Notes: generated by a model not told the origin, from the letters alone. DNA of 64,000 nt from Acidimicrobiaceae bacterium (GCA_025350565.1 JANXXO010000060.1:1-64000); one strand, 5' to 3'. Positions 19,794-29,608 are shown, numbered from the stretch's first letter. Made by a program: numbers and translations.

Positions 19794-21515
19794 TTGGTCC
19801 AAGGACGTTCGCTCGTGTCGCTAGTACTCATTGCCCTCATCGCGGGTCTCATCGCGGGGATCTCGCCGTGCATCCTTCCGGTGCTGCCCATCATCTTCGC
19901 CGCCGGCGTCGCGACGCCCGACGTCAACCAGCTCACGCCCAACTCCTGGCGACGTTCGACGGCCATCGTGCTCGGCATTGTGGTCAGTTTCAGCGTCCTG
20001 GTGCTCGTCGGGACGGAGATTCTCAACGTCTTGCATCTTCCCTATTGGTTCCTGCGCTGGCTCGGGGTGACCGTGCTCGTCGCGGTGGGCGCCAGTTACT
20101 TGGTGCCGCAACTGGCCGTGTGGCTTGAACGCCCCTTCGCCCGTCTGGCCCGCTTTCAGCCGCGACGTTCGAGTGGCGGCTTCGTGGTGGGCCTCGGGCT
20201 CGGCCTCGTCTTCACGCCGTGCGCCGGACCGATTTTGGCCTCCATCACCGTGCTCGGATCGACCGAACACGTCAGTCTGGAGTTGGTCTTCATTACCGTC
20301 GCCTTCGCCGCCGGCGCCGGCCTGCCCCTCTTCGTCATTGCCTTTGCCGGTGACCAAATGGTGCACCGCGTTCGTTATCTTCGCGAGCGGGCCCCCACGC
20401 TTCGACACGCGGGCGGCGTGGTCTTGATCGTCATGGCGGTCGTGATTGGAGCCAATTGGCTCAGCTTCTTGCAACGCGACCTTCCCGGGTACACCACGGC
20501 GTTGCAAAATCAGTTCGAAGGTTCGAAAAGCACGCGCACCGGACTGGAGAACCTCAGGCCGGGGAAAAGCGTCGCGCTGGCCAAGTGCCCCGTCTCGTCG
20601 GCCGGACTGGTCAACTGCAGTCCCGCGCCGAGCTTCACGGACATTGCCGCGTGGCTGAACACCCCGAACGACCTGCCGCTGACGATCCAAGGACTGCACG
20701 GCAAAGTGGTGCTCGTCGACTTTTGGACGTACTCGTGCATCAACTGTCAGCGAACGTTGCCCCACGTCGAAGCGTGGTACGGGCGCTACGCGCGTTACGG
20801 CCTCGTGGTGGTCGGCGTCCAGTCACCGGAGTTCGCCTTCGAGCACATCATCAGCAACGTGAAGGTCCAGGCGAAAGCACTCGGCGTCAAGTACCCGATC
20901 GCCGTCGACAACAATCTCGGCACGTGGAACGCTTACGGCAACGAGTACTGGCCGGCCGAGTACCTCGTCGACTCGCAGGGCACGGTTCGCCACGTTGATT
21001 TCGGGGAAGGCTCCTACGCGCAGTCCGAAAGTCTGATCCGCGCCTTGCTGGTGAAGGCCCATCCCGGGTTAAAGCTTCCTCCACCGACCTCGGTGCCGAA
21101 CCTCACGCCCACCCAACAGACCAACCCCGAGTCGTACGTGGGTCTGGAGCGCCTGCAGTACCTCGACGCGAGTGTCCAGCCCCAGGCGGGCGTCCCTACG
21201 AAGCTCCGGTTCCCATCGTCCCTGCAGCCATACACCTTCGGTCTCTCGGGAACGTGGACGTTCGCCCAACAAGAGGCCACTTCGGGAGCGAAGGCAAAAC
21301 TGGAACTCAATTACCTGGCCCGACACGTGTACTTGGTCATGGGTGGCCAAGGCACCGTGACGGTCTCGGCCGGTGACGGTACGGCGCCGAGGACCATTGA
21401 GGTCCGTGGCGTCCCACGGCTCTACACGCTCTTGAACGCCTCGCAATCCTCGGCGGGGACCATGGTGTTGAAACTCTCGCCCGGCGTGCAGGCGTACGAC
21501 TTCACCTTCGGTTAA
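19794..21515 (+). CDS. dipZ: DipZ-like fusion: CcdA membrane domain + thioredoxin-like domain + C-terminal domain
   Basis: CcdA-like 'LIAGISPCILPVLPIIFAAG', 'FTPCAGPILASI'; TlpA-like 'VVLVDFWTYSCINCQRTLPHVEAWYGRY'; ~160-aa C-terminal domain. Confidence 0.93.
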   Translation: MVQGRSLVSLVLIALIAGLIAGISPCILPVLPIIFAAGVATPDVNQLTPNSWRRSTAIVLGIVVSFSVLVLVGTEILNVLHLPYWFLRWLGVTVLVAVGASYLVPQLAVWLERPFARLARFQPRRSSGGFVVGLGLGLVFTPCAGPILASITVLGSTEHVSLELVFITVAFAAGAGLPLFVIAFAGDQMVHRVRYLRERAPTLRHAGGVVLIVMAVVIGANWLSFLQRDLPGYTTALQNQFEGSKSTRTGLENLRPGKSVALAKCPVSSAGLVNCSPAPSFTDIAAWLNTPNDLPLTIQGLHGKVVLVDFWTYSCINCQRTLPHVEAWYGRYARYGLVVVGVQSPEFAFEHIISNVKVQAKALGVKYPIAVDNNLGTWNAYGNEYWPAEYLVDSQGTVRHVDFGEGSYAQSESLIRALLVKAHPGLKLPPPTSVPNLTPTQQTNPESYVGLERLQYLDASVQPQAGVPTKLRFPSSLQPYTFGLSGTWTFAQQEATSGAKAKLELNYLARHVYLVMGGQGTVTVSAGDGTAPRTIEVRGVPRLYTLLNASQSSAGTMVLKLSPGVQAYDFTFG

Positions 21516-21642
21516 TGGCGCGCCACTCGCCGCCGCGACGTCGTCACCGCTCGAAGGCGCGCCGAGGTAGTCGGGTACACTCCGCTTAACAGGTGAATCA
21601 GCGGCGAAATGGACCGTTGGGAACCTTCTTGAAGGGACTGAC

Positions 21643-22569
21643 ATGGTTGGAATTGTCATAGCCGTCATCGCGGCCATCATCGTGATCTTGGTGCTGGCCA
21701 TGATTCTAAAAGCCGTGCGCATTGTCCAGCAGGGCTTCGTCGGCGTGATCACGCGCTTCGGCGAGTTCAAGGACATCAAGAATCCCGGGCTTACCTTCAT
21801 CATCCCTTTCATCGAAGTGATGAAGATCGTTGACGTTCGCGAGACGCCGAGGACGGGTGACCGTCAACAGGTCATCACGCGCGACAACGTCGCGGTCATC
21901 GTGAATGCCACCATCTTCAGTCAGGTCGTCGACGTTCGCCTCGCGCTGTTCACCAACTCCGACTACCTGGTGAGCGTGGACAATTTGGCCCGTACCTCGG
22001 TGCGCGCCGTCTTTGGCAGCATCACACTGGACGAAGCGTTCTCACAGCGCGAGCGCATTGGCACCATGCTCCAAACGCAGATGGAGGAGGCGACCGACAA
22101 GTGGGGCGTTCGCATCAATCGCGTCGAAGTCTTAGAGATCACGCCACCCGAGCAGATTCTCCAGGCCATGGCCCTGCAGAAACAGGCCGACCAAGAAAAG
22201 CGCGCCCGCATCCTCGAATCAGAAGGTCAACAACAGTCGGCCGTAAACGTCGCGGACGGCCAACGCCAAGCCGCGATCAAAGAGGCCGAAGGCGCCCAGC
22301 AGTCCGACATTCTGCGCGCCCAAGGCCGGCGCCAAGCCCTTATCTTGGAAGCGGAAGGCCGCGCACAGGCCATTGCCTCGGTCTACGCCGCCATCAAAGC
22401 GCAACAGCCCGACCCGACCTTGGTGGCCATTCTCCAGCTCGACACCTTGGCGAAGTTCGCCGAAAGTCCCAACACCAAGCTCATCATTCCGGCCGAGAGC
22501 GCTGCGTTGCTCGGCGCCGCCCAAGCGATCAAGAGCGTCATGGCCGATGTGCCCGGGGTGTCGGCGTAA
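21643..22569 (+). CDS. SPFH/Band 7 (stomatin/prohibitin-like) membrane protein
   Basis: KAVRIVQQGFVGVITRFGEFKDIKNPGLTFIIPFIEVMKIVDVRE; coiled-coil Gln/Ala-rich C-terminal region. Confidence 0.95.
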   Translation: MVGIVIAVIAAIIVILVLAMILKAVRIVQQGFVGVITRFGEFKDIKNPGLTFIIPFIEVMKIVDVRETPRTGDRQQVITRDNVAVIVNATIFSQVVDVRLALFTNSDYLVSVDNLARTSVRAVFGSITLDEAFSQRERIGTMLQTQMEEATDKWGVRINRVEVLEITPPEQILQAMALQKQADQEKRARILESEGQQQSAVNVADGQRQAAIKEAEGAQQSDILRAQGRRQALILEAEGRAQAIASVYAAIKAQQPDPTLVAILQLDTLAKFAESPNTKLIIPAESAALLGAAQAIKSVMADVPGVSA

Positions 22570-22606
22570 CCGGCCACGCTTGGAGTTACTACGTAGTGCC
22601 AACGCC

Positions 22607-23107
22607 CTAGAGCGGATCGACCCACAACGTCGTGCCGTAGGCCTTCTTCACTACGACCGGGGTCCCATCGGGCAACGACACCGGCCAGTCAGTGACGGCC
22701 TTCCACGACTCGCCCTGAATCTTTACGCGCCCGGGGTGCGTGGCGTCGCCGACCGGAAGTTCCACCGTTCCCTGCAGGTCAGTCATGGCCGTGTTGGTGG
22801 GCCGAGACATGTTGATCTCTACGGCGTGGTGATGGAACCGTCGAATCGCGAACGGCCGCAGGGTAAGCAAGGTGACGGCGGACACGGCGAGCCACGCCGC
22901 CGCTTGGAAGGTAAAGGGCAGTCCCGCGAGAGCGAGGACGAATGAGATGGCTGCGCCAAAGCCAATGAAAACCGCAATGAATGCGTTCGAGTGCAGTTCC
23001 AGCACGAACATCGAGCCCACGATGATCATCCAAAACAGTATTGCCACCATGTTTTGCAGTATATGGCCGCCCCCCATTTCTGCGTAGGGCACGAAATACA
23101 CTTGCAA
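22607..23107 (-). CDS. NfeD-family protein
   Basis: FWMIIVGSMFVLELHSNAFIAVFIGFGAAISFVLAL...GTVELPVGDATHPGRVKIQGESWKAVTD OB-fold-like C-terminus. Confidence 0.85.
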   Translation of the reverse strand: MQVYFVPYAEMGGGHILQNMVAILFWMIIVGSMFVLELHSNAFIAVFIGFGAAISFVLALAGLPFTFQAAAWLAVSAVTLLTLRPFAIRRFHHHAVEINMSRPTNTAMTDLQGTVELPVGDATHPGRVKIQGESWKAVTDWPVSLPDGTPVVVKKAYGTTLWVDPL

Positions 23108-23149
23108 CGCCTGCAGTGTCGCGCCGGTGTTCCCCTCTGCCTCGGCCGT

Positions 23150-23597
23150 GGCGCGTCGCTACGATTTCCTCATTTTGTCGGGACTCCCTTGCTGAGTCCA
23201 AAGCTCGTCACGACACAGCCCTCGTCGTCATTCAACTGGACCTTCACGGGGAGTACCTGGTTCGCCCTCGAGCGCGACTTCGAGTACGTGCTCATCGCGG
23301 TGGGTGGCGAGGTGCGCTGACGGCCACGTCGGCGTACCTGGACAGTTGGCGTACGTAGGCTCGTGGCGCGACGAGTACGTGCTCGAGGTCAAGGATGGCG
23401 CGCGAGCGATGCTGATGGGCGGCGAGCCCTTGGACGAAAAGCCGTTCATGTGGTGCAATGTTGTCGCTCGGAGGCCCGACGAAATATCTCTGGCGTGGCG
23501 CGCGTGGTCGACGCATGACGACCGATTCGGCTCCGTCGCGTCGCCGTTCGCGCGAATAGAAGTGGGACCGCCTCCGTGGATGACGACGTCGCACTAA
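23150..23597 (+). pseudogene. Pirin-family protein C-terminal half with two frameshifts
   Basis: Frame 1 'LAESKARHDTALVVIQLDLHGEYLV', frame 2 'LERDFEYVLIAVGGEVR*', frame 3 'DGHVGVPGQLAYVGSWRDEYVLEVKDGARAMLMGGEPLDEKPFMWCNVVARRPDEISLAWRAW..DRFG'; deleting one C near 23263-23268 and T23318 restores one frame. Confidence 0.75.
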
Positions 23598-23611
23598 CCA
23601 CCAACCGTGAA

Positions 23612-23637
23612 CGCGAGCGTCGATGCTCGCGCTGTTA
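23612..23637 (+). terminator. Weak hairpin/terminator candidate after pirin remnant
   Basis: CGCGAGC-gtcgat-GCTCGCG followed by ctgtta. Confidence 0.35.
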
Positions 23638-24069
23638 TTACAACGCACTGTGCTGGGGTCGTTTCAGGTCGAGGGAGCTGCGCAGGTCTCTCGTAAGTGG
23701 ACGACAATCTGGAGTGATGTGACTCGTTCGTAGTCGTGCGCCATCCTTTGGCCCGGATCTCAGGCTTGCCACGGTGTTTCGTTCATCCAGTCATGACGAT
23801 GCACGTCAATCCGAGAAGAACGGTTCGCAGCGTCTGACCTTTTCCAAGCTTGCCTACTGAGTAGCCGCGGTAGCGACAGCGGACCAATGTACGTCCTTTC
23901 GTTCGATCGACGATGCGCGAGGCGGTTCGTGATGGTGGCTCACCACAGTACGATTGCCACAGTTGGCCCATCGGAGAGAGTTATCGTGCGTAAGCGCAGT
24001 CGCGAGAGCGAACGACAGCGGGTTCCAGCGCCCCTGCTCAGGCGGCGAATCGCGTCGGGACGCGGTGCC

Positions 24070-25389
24070 ATGGAACAACCGAACGTCACCGATGAGGGCG
24101 AAGCGCGACTTACGCCACTCTTCTGGCTGGCCGTCGTGGTCACCGGCGTCGCCGCCGGACTCTTCGGTGACCTACTCATGTGGATCCTCGCTCAGTTCGA
24201 GCGCCTGGCGTACGACTTTCGTGGCGGCAATCTGGCCCACGCCGTTTCCGCCGCGTCGTCACGCCGGCGATTCGATTGGCTCATGGTCGCCAGTGTGCTC
24301 GGTGCCCTGTCCTGGTATCTCATCCGCCGATTCTTGAAAAAGGAAAACTCCGACGTCGAAGAGGCGGTGTGGAACGGGGACGGCCATCTTTCGTTTCGAC
24401 GCAGCGCGGCGACGTCAGTCGTCTCCGAGATGGTGATCGGCCTTGGTGCCTCGATCGGTCGAGAGGCCGCTCCGAAGCTGATGGGCAGTGCCTCGGCCAG
24501 CGTGGCGTCGCACTGGCTGCATCTCTCTGGTGCGCAACGGCGACTCCTCGTCGCCTGCGGCGGCGGGGCGGGTCTGGCCGCGGTGTACAACGTGCCGCTC
24601 GGTGGGGCGATTTTCACCGCGGAAGTTCTCTACGGAAGTTTCGCCCTTCCTATTGTCTTGCCCGCGCTCGCTACCTCCATGGTCGCCACGATCGTCGCTT
24701 GGCTCTACCTACCAAACACCGCGTTCTACACCAATATTCCCGCGTACCGGGTCAGTGGATCCCTGATGGTGTGGTCCGTGATCGCAGGGGTATTGATCGG
24801 GCTGTTGGCCGTCGTCTACGTGCGTCTGACTGGTTGGGCCTCGCACTTTCGCGCTCGCGGCGTGCACATCTTTTGGGCTATGCCGGTGGCGTTCGCGGCC
24901 CTGGGGCTACTCGGGAACTGGCATCCGCAACTCTTTGGCAATGGTGCAGGAGCTGCGCGCCAAGCCTTCGTTGGCGTTGGCGGGCTTGGTTTATTCTTCG
25001 TCCTCTTCGCACTGAAACCGCTGGTGACTTCGCTGATGCTCGCCAGTGGTGCCTCGGGCGGGGTCTTCACGCCGTTCCTCGCGACCGGCGCCCTCTTCGG
25101 CGCGTTCCTTGGTTCGGTCTGGTCGCACCTGTGGCCGGGGACGCCCGTTGGAGCGTTTGCCCTCGTCGGCGCGGCCGCAATGATCGGCGCCTGCATGCAG
25201 GCGCCGCTGGCGGGTCTCGTGTTAGTGGTGGAGTTGACGAGTAATGGCTTCGCGTTGGCCATTCCCATGCTCGCGGCGACGGTGATCGCGACGTACTTTG
25301 TGCGCCAGATCGACGGGTACTCCATTTACTCCGCTCGCTTGGTGAAGCGTCCGCCTGATCGTGATGCTCGTGGTCTCGAAGGAACGTAA
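24070..25389 (+). CDS. ClC-family chloride channel/antiporter
   Basis: GLGASIGREAAPKLMGSASASVA (GREAAP), GGGAGLAAVYNVPLGGAIFTAEVL, ASGASGGVFTPFLATGALFGAFLG. Confidence 0.95.
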   Translation: MEQPNVTDEGEARLTPLFWLAVVVTGVAAGLFGDLLMWILAQFERLAYDFRGGNLAHAVSAASSRRRFDWLMVASVLGALSWYLIRRFLKKENSDVEEAVWNGDGHLSFRRSAATSVVSEMVIGLGASIGREAAPKLMGSASASVASHWLHLSGAQRRLLVACGGGAGLAAVYNVPLGGAIFTAEVLYGSFALPIVLPALATSMVATIVAWLYLPNTAFYTNIPAYRVSGSLMVWSVIAGVLIGLLAVVYVRLTGWASHFRARGVHIFWAMPVAFAALGLLGNWHPQLFGNGAGAARQAFVGVGGLGLFFVLFALKPLVTSLMLASGASGGVFTPFLATGALFGAFLGSVWSHLWPGTPVGAFALVGAAAMIGACMQAPLAGLVLVVELTSNGFALAIPMLAATVIATYFVRQIDGYSIYSARLVKRPPDRDARGLEGT

Positions 25390-25637
25390 AAGCAGCGAGC
25401 GAGTTGGATGCCGATGCGTTGACCGCCTAGAAGCCGTAGCGCCCTTGGGAACCGCGATGGTGCGGTTAAGAACCACGAAGAGCCGCTATCAGTGTCCAGA
25501 AAAGGCGGTGCGTTCGAGAGCAGCGCGACCACTTCGTTGTCGTGCCCGGTGGGTCAGGATGGTTCGAACGTTGCATGAGTCTCGGCGGCCCGTAGTCGGT
25601 AGCGGTCGCGTCCGACGCGCTGTGAAAGAGTGGTGAC

Positions 25638-26252
25638 GTGTACGTTCCGGCGAAGCATTCCGTCGACGAAGAAGCGGCCTGGGCAATTGTTCGAGAGTCC
25701 GGGGCCGGAATGCTGGTGATCGCGACGCCCGATGGACTACAAAGCGTGTTCGTACCCGTGATCGTGAGCGACGACCGACGCACGATACTGAGCCACGTCG
25801 CCAGGGCCAACTCCTGGTGGCGTTCGCTCAGCGAGAAGTCGGAGGTGCTCGCACTCTTTCTCTCGGCGAGTGCCTACGTCTCGCCCACCAACTACCCGAG
25901 CCGATTGGAGGATCCCGGCACTGTTCCGACGTGGAACTACGTCGCGGCGGAAGTGCGCGGGCGCATCATTGTCCACGACGAGCCCGAATGGTTATTGCGC
26001 CAAGTGCGGTTGGTCACCGAACAGTTCGAGGCGACTCGCTCGCCCCAGTGGACACTGGACGACGCACCGAGTGAGTACGTGGCCCAACAAGTGCGAGCCA
26101 TCGTGGGTATCGAGATTGAGGTGCGGGCCATTGAAGGTAAGGCCAAACTCTCGCAGAACCGTCGCGCGATTGATCACGACGCGGTGCGCGACAATTTGGC
26201 GAAGGGATCATGGGCCGAGCGCATTGTCGCCCAACACATGACCAATGAGTGA
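25638..26252 (+). CDS. PaiB-like FMN-binding negative transcriptional regulator
   Basis: MYVPAKHSV...ILSHVARANSWWRSL...YVSPTNYPSRLEDPGTVPTWNYVAAEVRG...KLSQNR. Confidence 0.92.
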   Translation: MYVPAKHSVDEEAAWAIVRESGAGMLVIATPDGLQSVFVPVIVSDDRRTILSHVARANSWWRSLSEKSEVLALFLSASAYVSPTNYPSRLEDPGTVPTWNYVAAEVRGRIIVHDEPEWLLRQVRLVTEQFEATRSPQWTLDDAPSEYVAQQVRAIVGIEIEVRAIEGKAKLSQNRRAIDHDAVRDNLAKGSWAERIVAQHMTNE

Positions 26253-26739
26253 CACGACGCTGACCATCCGTCGCTGCGCCTTGGGCGACTGGCGCGAACT
26301 GCGCGCGATTCGACTCGAGGCGCTCGCCGATACGCCCGAGGCGTATGGATCGACCTTCTGGGAATGTAGTCAGTGGAGCGACGAGCAATGGATGTACGCG
26401 GCGACCAATCGATTGTTCTACCTCGCTGAGCGCGACGGGGCAGTGGTGGGTATGGTCTCGGGCGGCCAGAACGATAGTCGCCCGGGGACTCGCTGGCTCT
26501 ACGGGATGTACGTCACGCCTCGCGCACGCGGGACCGAGACGGCGTCGAATCTGGTCGAGACGGTCTGCCACTGGGCGCGCGACGAGGGAGTCGACGAGTT
26601 GTACCTCCACGTGACCTTGGTCGTGGCGCGAGCTCGCGCCTTCTACGAAAGGGTCGGCTTCCGACCGACCGGTGAGACGTTCACCATGGACCGCGACCCC
26701 TCGCTCACGTTGGCGACCTTGGTGCGCTCGCTTGACTGA
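26245..26739 (+). CDS. GNAT N-acetyltransferase
   Basis: LTIRRCALGDWRELRAIRLEALADTPEAYGSTF...LYGMYVTPRARGTETASNLVETVCHWARDEGVDELYLHV..RARAFYERVGF. Confidence 0.92.
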   Translation: MSDTTLTIRRCALGDWRELRAIRLEALADTPEAYGSTFWECSQWSDEQWMYAATNRLFYLAERDGAVVGMVSGGQNDSRPGTRWLYGMYVTPRARGTETASNLVETVCHWARDEGVDELYLHVTLVVARARAFYERVGFRPTGETFTMDRDPSLTLATLVRSLD

Positions 26740-27202
26740 GCGCCTGCGCATTGAGCGTGTCGGGGCACGCCAATTGGACGGGCTTCGCCAACGAGTGTTG
26801 CGCAACGACGATCCGACGTTGTATCACCCCGATGTTCGTGATGACGAGCCCACGTCACTGCACTACGGAGGATTCCTCGGCGAGCGACTGGTGGTGAGCG
26901 CCTCCTTCTTCCCCTCGGCTCCGCCGATGAATCCTTCCCTCGCCACGTACCAACTTCGTTACATGGCGACGGACCTGGACGTCCAAGGTCGCGGTTACGG
27001 CGCACTGGTCCTTCAGTTCGCCGAAAATGATCTGCGGGACCGGGGCATCGAGCAGGTGTGGGCGAACGGCCGCGACACCGCGCTCGGTTTTTATCAAAAC
27101 GTGGGATGGCGTTGCGTCGAAGCTTCCGAACACGTGAGTCCGGAGACCAATCTTCCCCACACCGTGATTTACAAGCGATTGACGAGCGAGGACGAATCGT
27201 AG
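26732..27202 (+). CDS. GNAT N-acetyltransferase
   Basis: YQLRYMATDLDVQGRGYGALVLQFAENDLRDRGIEQVWANGRDTALGFYQNVGWR; TTG start overlapping previous stop. Confidence 0.9.
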   Translation: MTERLRIERVGARQLDGLRQRVLRNDDPTLYHPDVRDDEPTSLHYGGFLGERLVVSASFFPSAPPMNPSLATYQLRYMATDLDVQGRGYGALVLQFAENDLRDRGIEQVWANGRDTALGFYQNVGWRCVEASEHVSPETNLPHTVIYKRLTSEDES

Positions 27203-27227
27203 AGGTCGTTTTCTTCACTAGGTTTGA

Positions 27228-28253
27228 GTGATGCGAAAGTTCCTTGTTGGCGTTGTCGTGCTGCTCTTGGTGGCGATTGCGGTCCTCGTAGTCGTCCACT
27301 TCCACAAGTCCCCGAACGCCGCCACGACGACGTTGGCCAACACGACCACCACCACCACGGCGCCGACGTTGCCCACCGCTCCCCTGACGGGACTGGCGGA
27401 CCCCACCGCCCAATCGCGAAAGCGACCGGCCCTGACCGTCAAGATCGAGAACACGCCCGATGCGTTGCCGCAGTGGGGCATCGATCAGGCGGACGTGGTG
27501 TACGAGGAGATCGTGAACGGCGGGATCACGCGACTGGCGGCGGTCTTTAACTCCCACGCGCCCTTAAAAGTCGGTCCGGTCCGGTCAGTTCGCCCCACCG
27601 ACACCCAGGTGGTGTGGCCACTCGGCGGAATTTTCGCCTACTCGGGCGGCGCTGCCTACGCCGTGGCCAGCATCTCCACCGACCGAGCCCTGAATTTGAG
27701 AGACGAGTCGACCGCGGGCGCGGCGATGTTCCGTGATCCCACCCGCTTCGCGCCGCACAACCTCTTCGCCATTGCCCCCAAGTTGTTTGCCTTCGGTGGC
27801 GCGCCGGTACCCCCGCCCGAACTCTTCACGTATCTCACGAAACCCCAAAGGTTTTCCGGTCGCCCCATGGCCCGGTTCCTCGTGCCCTTCCCGAGCATGT
27901 ACGGCGTGACCTGGACCTGGGACGCCACGAGTGCGTCGTGGGACCGCACGCTCTTTGGTAGCGCCGACATCACCGGCACCGGTGTGCGCGAATCGCCCAA
28001 AAACGTCGTGGTGATGTACTGCGATTACGTCAACGGCATCGGAACCGAGGCCTCCTACGCCAACTTGCAGGGCTCGGGGACGGCCGCCTTCTTCGTCGAC
28101 GGCAAAGAGACGGTCGGCACGTGGTCGAGGGGACCGTCCAAGGGCGACGTCGTGGTCTACAAGACAGCGAAGGGGGCGCCGGTCGCCCTCATGCCGGGAC
28201 AGACCTGGGTGGAGCTCTTGAACACCGGGGCAGTGCTTTCGCTTACGCCGTAA
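27228..28253 (+). CDS. DUF3048 (YerB-like) secreted/lipo-anchored protein
   Basis: RPALTVKIENTPDALPQWGIDQADVVYEEIVNGGITRLAAVFNSHAPLKVGPVRSVRPTD; TM + Thr-rich linker. Confidence 0.88.
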   Translation: MMRKFLVGVVVLLLVAIAVLVVVHFHKSPNAATTTLANTTTTTTAPTLPTAPLTGLADPTAQSRKRPALTVKIENTPDALPQWGIDQADVVYEEIVNGGITRLAAVFNSHAPLKVGPVRSVRPTDTQVVWPLGGIFAYSGGAAYAVASISTDRALNLRDESTAGAAMFRDPTRFAPHNLFAIAPKLFAFGGAPVPPPELFTYLTKPQRFSGRPMARFLVPFPSMYGVTWTWDATSASWDRTLFGSADITGTGVRESPKNVVVMYCDYVNGIGTEASYANLQGSGTAAFFVDGKETVGTWSRGPSKGDVVVYKTAKGAPVALMPGQTWVELLNTGAVLSLTP

Positions 28254-28674
28254 CCGAGGCGTCCAGTCGCTGCAACGTTGCCTCCATACCCAGACGATTG
28301 CGCTGCGGGAATCCGGCGGAGGTGATGAGAAAGGCCCACGGCTTGTCGTAGTTAAACGACTCCGTGACCTTGGTACCGCCGTCGACCTCGTCCAAGTCGT
28401 AGCGCCAGACGAACTGCGCGAAGTGGTGCCACGCGATGCTCTTGTTCTCTTCGAAGACGACCACGCGATTGGTGGTGTGATAACCCAGTCCGATTTTCAT
28501 GTCCATGGAGAACTTTGAACCAAGCGCCAAACGCTCTGGTCCCCGGCGCACGCCCGTCACCGAGTTCGTGCCGTCGAGCAGCACGTGTTGGGCGGGAGAA
28601 GCGAGCAGATTAAAGATGGTTGACGGCGGAGCCGCGATGACTCGGCTGACCGATATACAGCGTGTGCTTGACAT
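28243..28674 (-). CDS. SRPBCC-family (polyketide cyclase/dehydrase-like) protein
   Basis: VSRVIAAPPSTIFNLLASPAQHVLLDGTNSVTG...ENKSIAWHHFAQFVWRYDLDEVDGGTKVTESFNYDKPWAF. Confidence 0.88.
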   Translation of the reverse strand: MSSTRCISVSRVIAAPPSTIFNLLASPAQHVLLDGTNSVTGVRRGPERLALGSKFSMDMKIGLGYHTTNRVVVFEENKSIAWHHFAQFVWRYDLDEVDGGTKVTESFNYDKPWAFLITSAGFPQRNRLGMEATLQRLDASVTA

Positions 28675-28717
28675 GCTTCCAGCGTAGGGTAAGTGCGGAG
28701 AAAGTGATCGGAGCGCT

Positions 28718-29608
28718 ATGAAGTACGAAGAGCTGGTGGTAACCGCGACGGACGGTAGAAAACTCCAGGTGGCGACGCTCGGCGAGCCCGAGGGTCGAAC
28801 GGTCTTCTTTCACCACGGTACGCCCGGTTCGGCCTCGCTTGTTCGCACGCTGGCCCCACTGGCGCAGAATGGCGACCTCTTCCTCATTACGATGTCGCGC
28901 GCCGGTTATGGCACCTCGTCGCGCCAGATAGGACGTAACGTCGCCGCCGCGGCGATTGATACGACCACGGTGCTCGATGCCCTGGGACGATTGGACTACG
29001 TCGTCGTGGGGTGGTCGGGAGGCGGTCCCCACGCCTTGGCCTGTGCCGCACTGGACGCCCCACGCTGCACGGCGGCGTGGTCAATCGCGGGAGTCGTGCC
29101 AATAAGCGCCGACATTGATTGGACCGAGGGGATGGGTCCGGAGAACCTCGAGGAGTTCGCAATCGCTATGGCCGGTGGACCGGAGTACGAGCCCTACGTC
29201 GCCGCCCAAGCAGCGTCGCTGGCCCAAGCGACGTCGGACAACGTCATTGAACTCTTCGGCGGATTGCTTTCCGACCCCGACAAGGCGACTTTGGCCGACG
29301 ACGCAGCCCGGGAACTCTTCGCCGATTCACTTCGACAAGGATTCTCGGATGGCTACTTCGGTTTCTTCGATGACGACCGCGCCATGATGGGCGAGTGGGG
29401 ATTCGACCCGGCCTCCATCACGGTGCCCGTGGCCGTCTGGTACGGCGATGAGGACCTCATGGTTCCCGCCAAACACGCTGAGTGGTTAGTTCGAACATTG
29501 CCGAACGTGACCGAGCATCATCACCCGAGCGAGGGCCATCTCTCCATCATCACCAATCACTTCGACGAACTGACCGCGGACATCAACAACGCGGCCAAGT
29601 CCTCGTGA
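28718..29608 (+). CDS. Alpha/beta hydrolase
   Basis: VFFHHGTPGSASLVR, VVGWSGGGPHALACAA nucleophile elbow, GHLSI His. Confidence 0.93.
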   Translation: MKYEELVVTATDGRKLQVATLGEPEGRTVFFHHGTPGSASLVRTLAPLAQNGDLFLITMSRAGYGTSSRQIGRNVAAAAIDTTTVLDALGRLDYVVVGWSGGGPHALACAALDAPRCTAAWSIAGVVPISADIDWTEGMGPENLEEFAIAMAGGPEYEPYVAAQAASLAQATSDNVIELFGGLLSDPDKATLADDAARELFADSLRQGFSDGYFGFFDDDRAMMGEWGFDPASITVPVAVWYGDEDLMVPAKHAEWLVRTLPNVTEHHHPSEGHLSIITNHFDELTADINNAAKSS

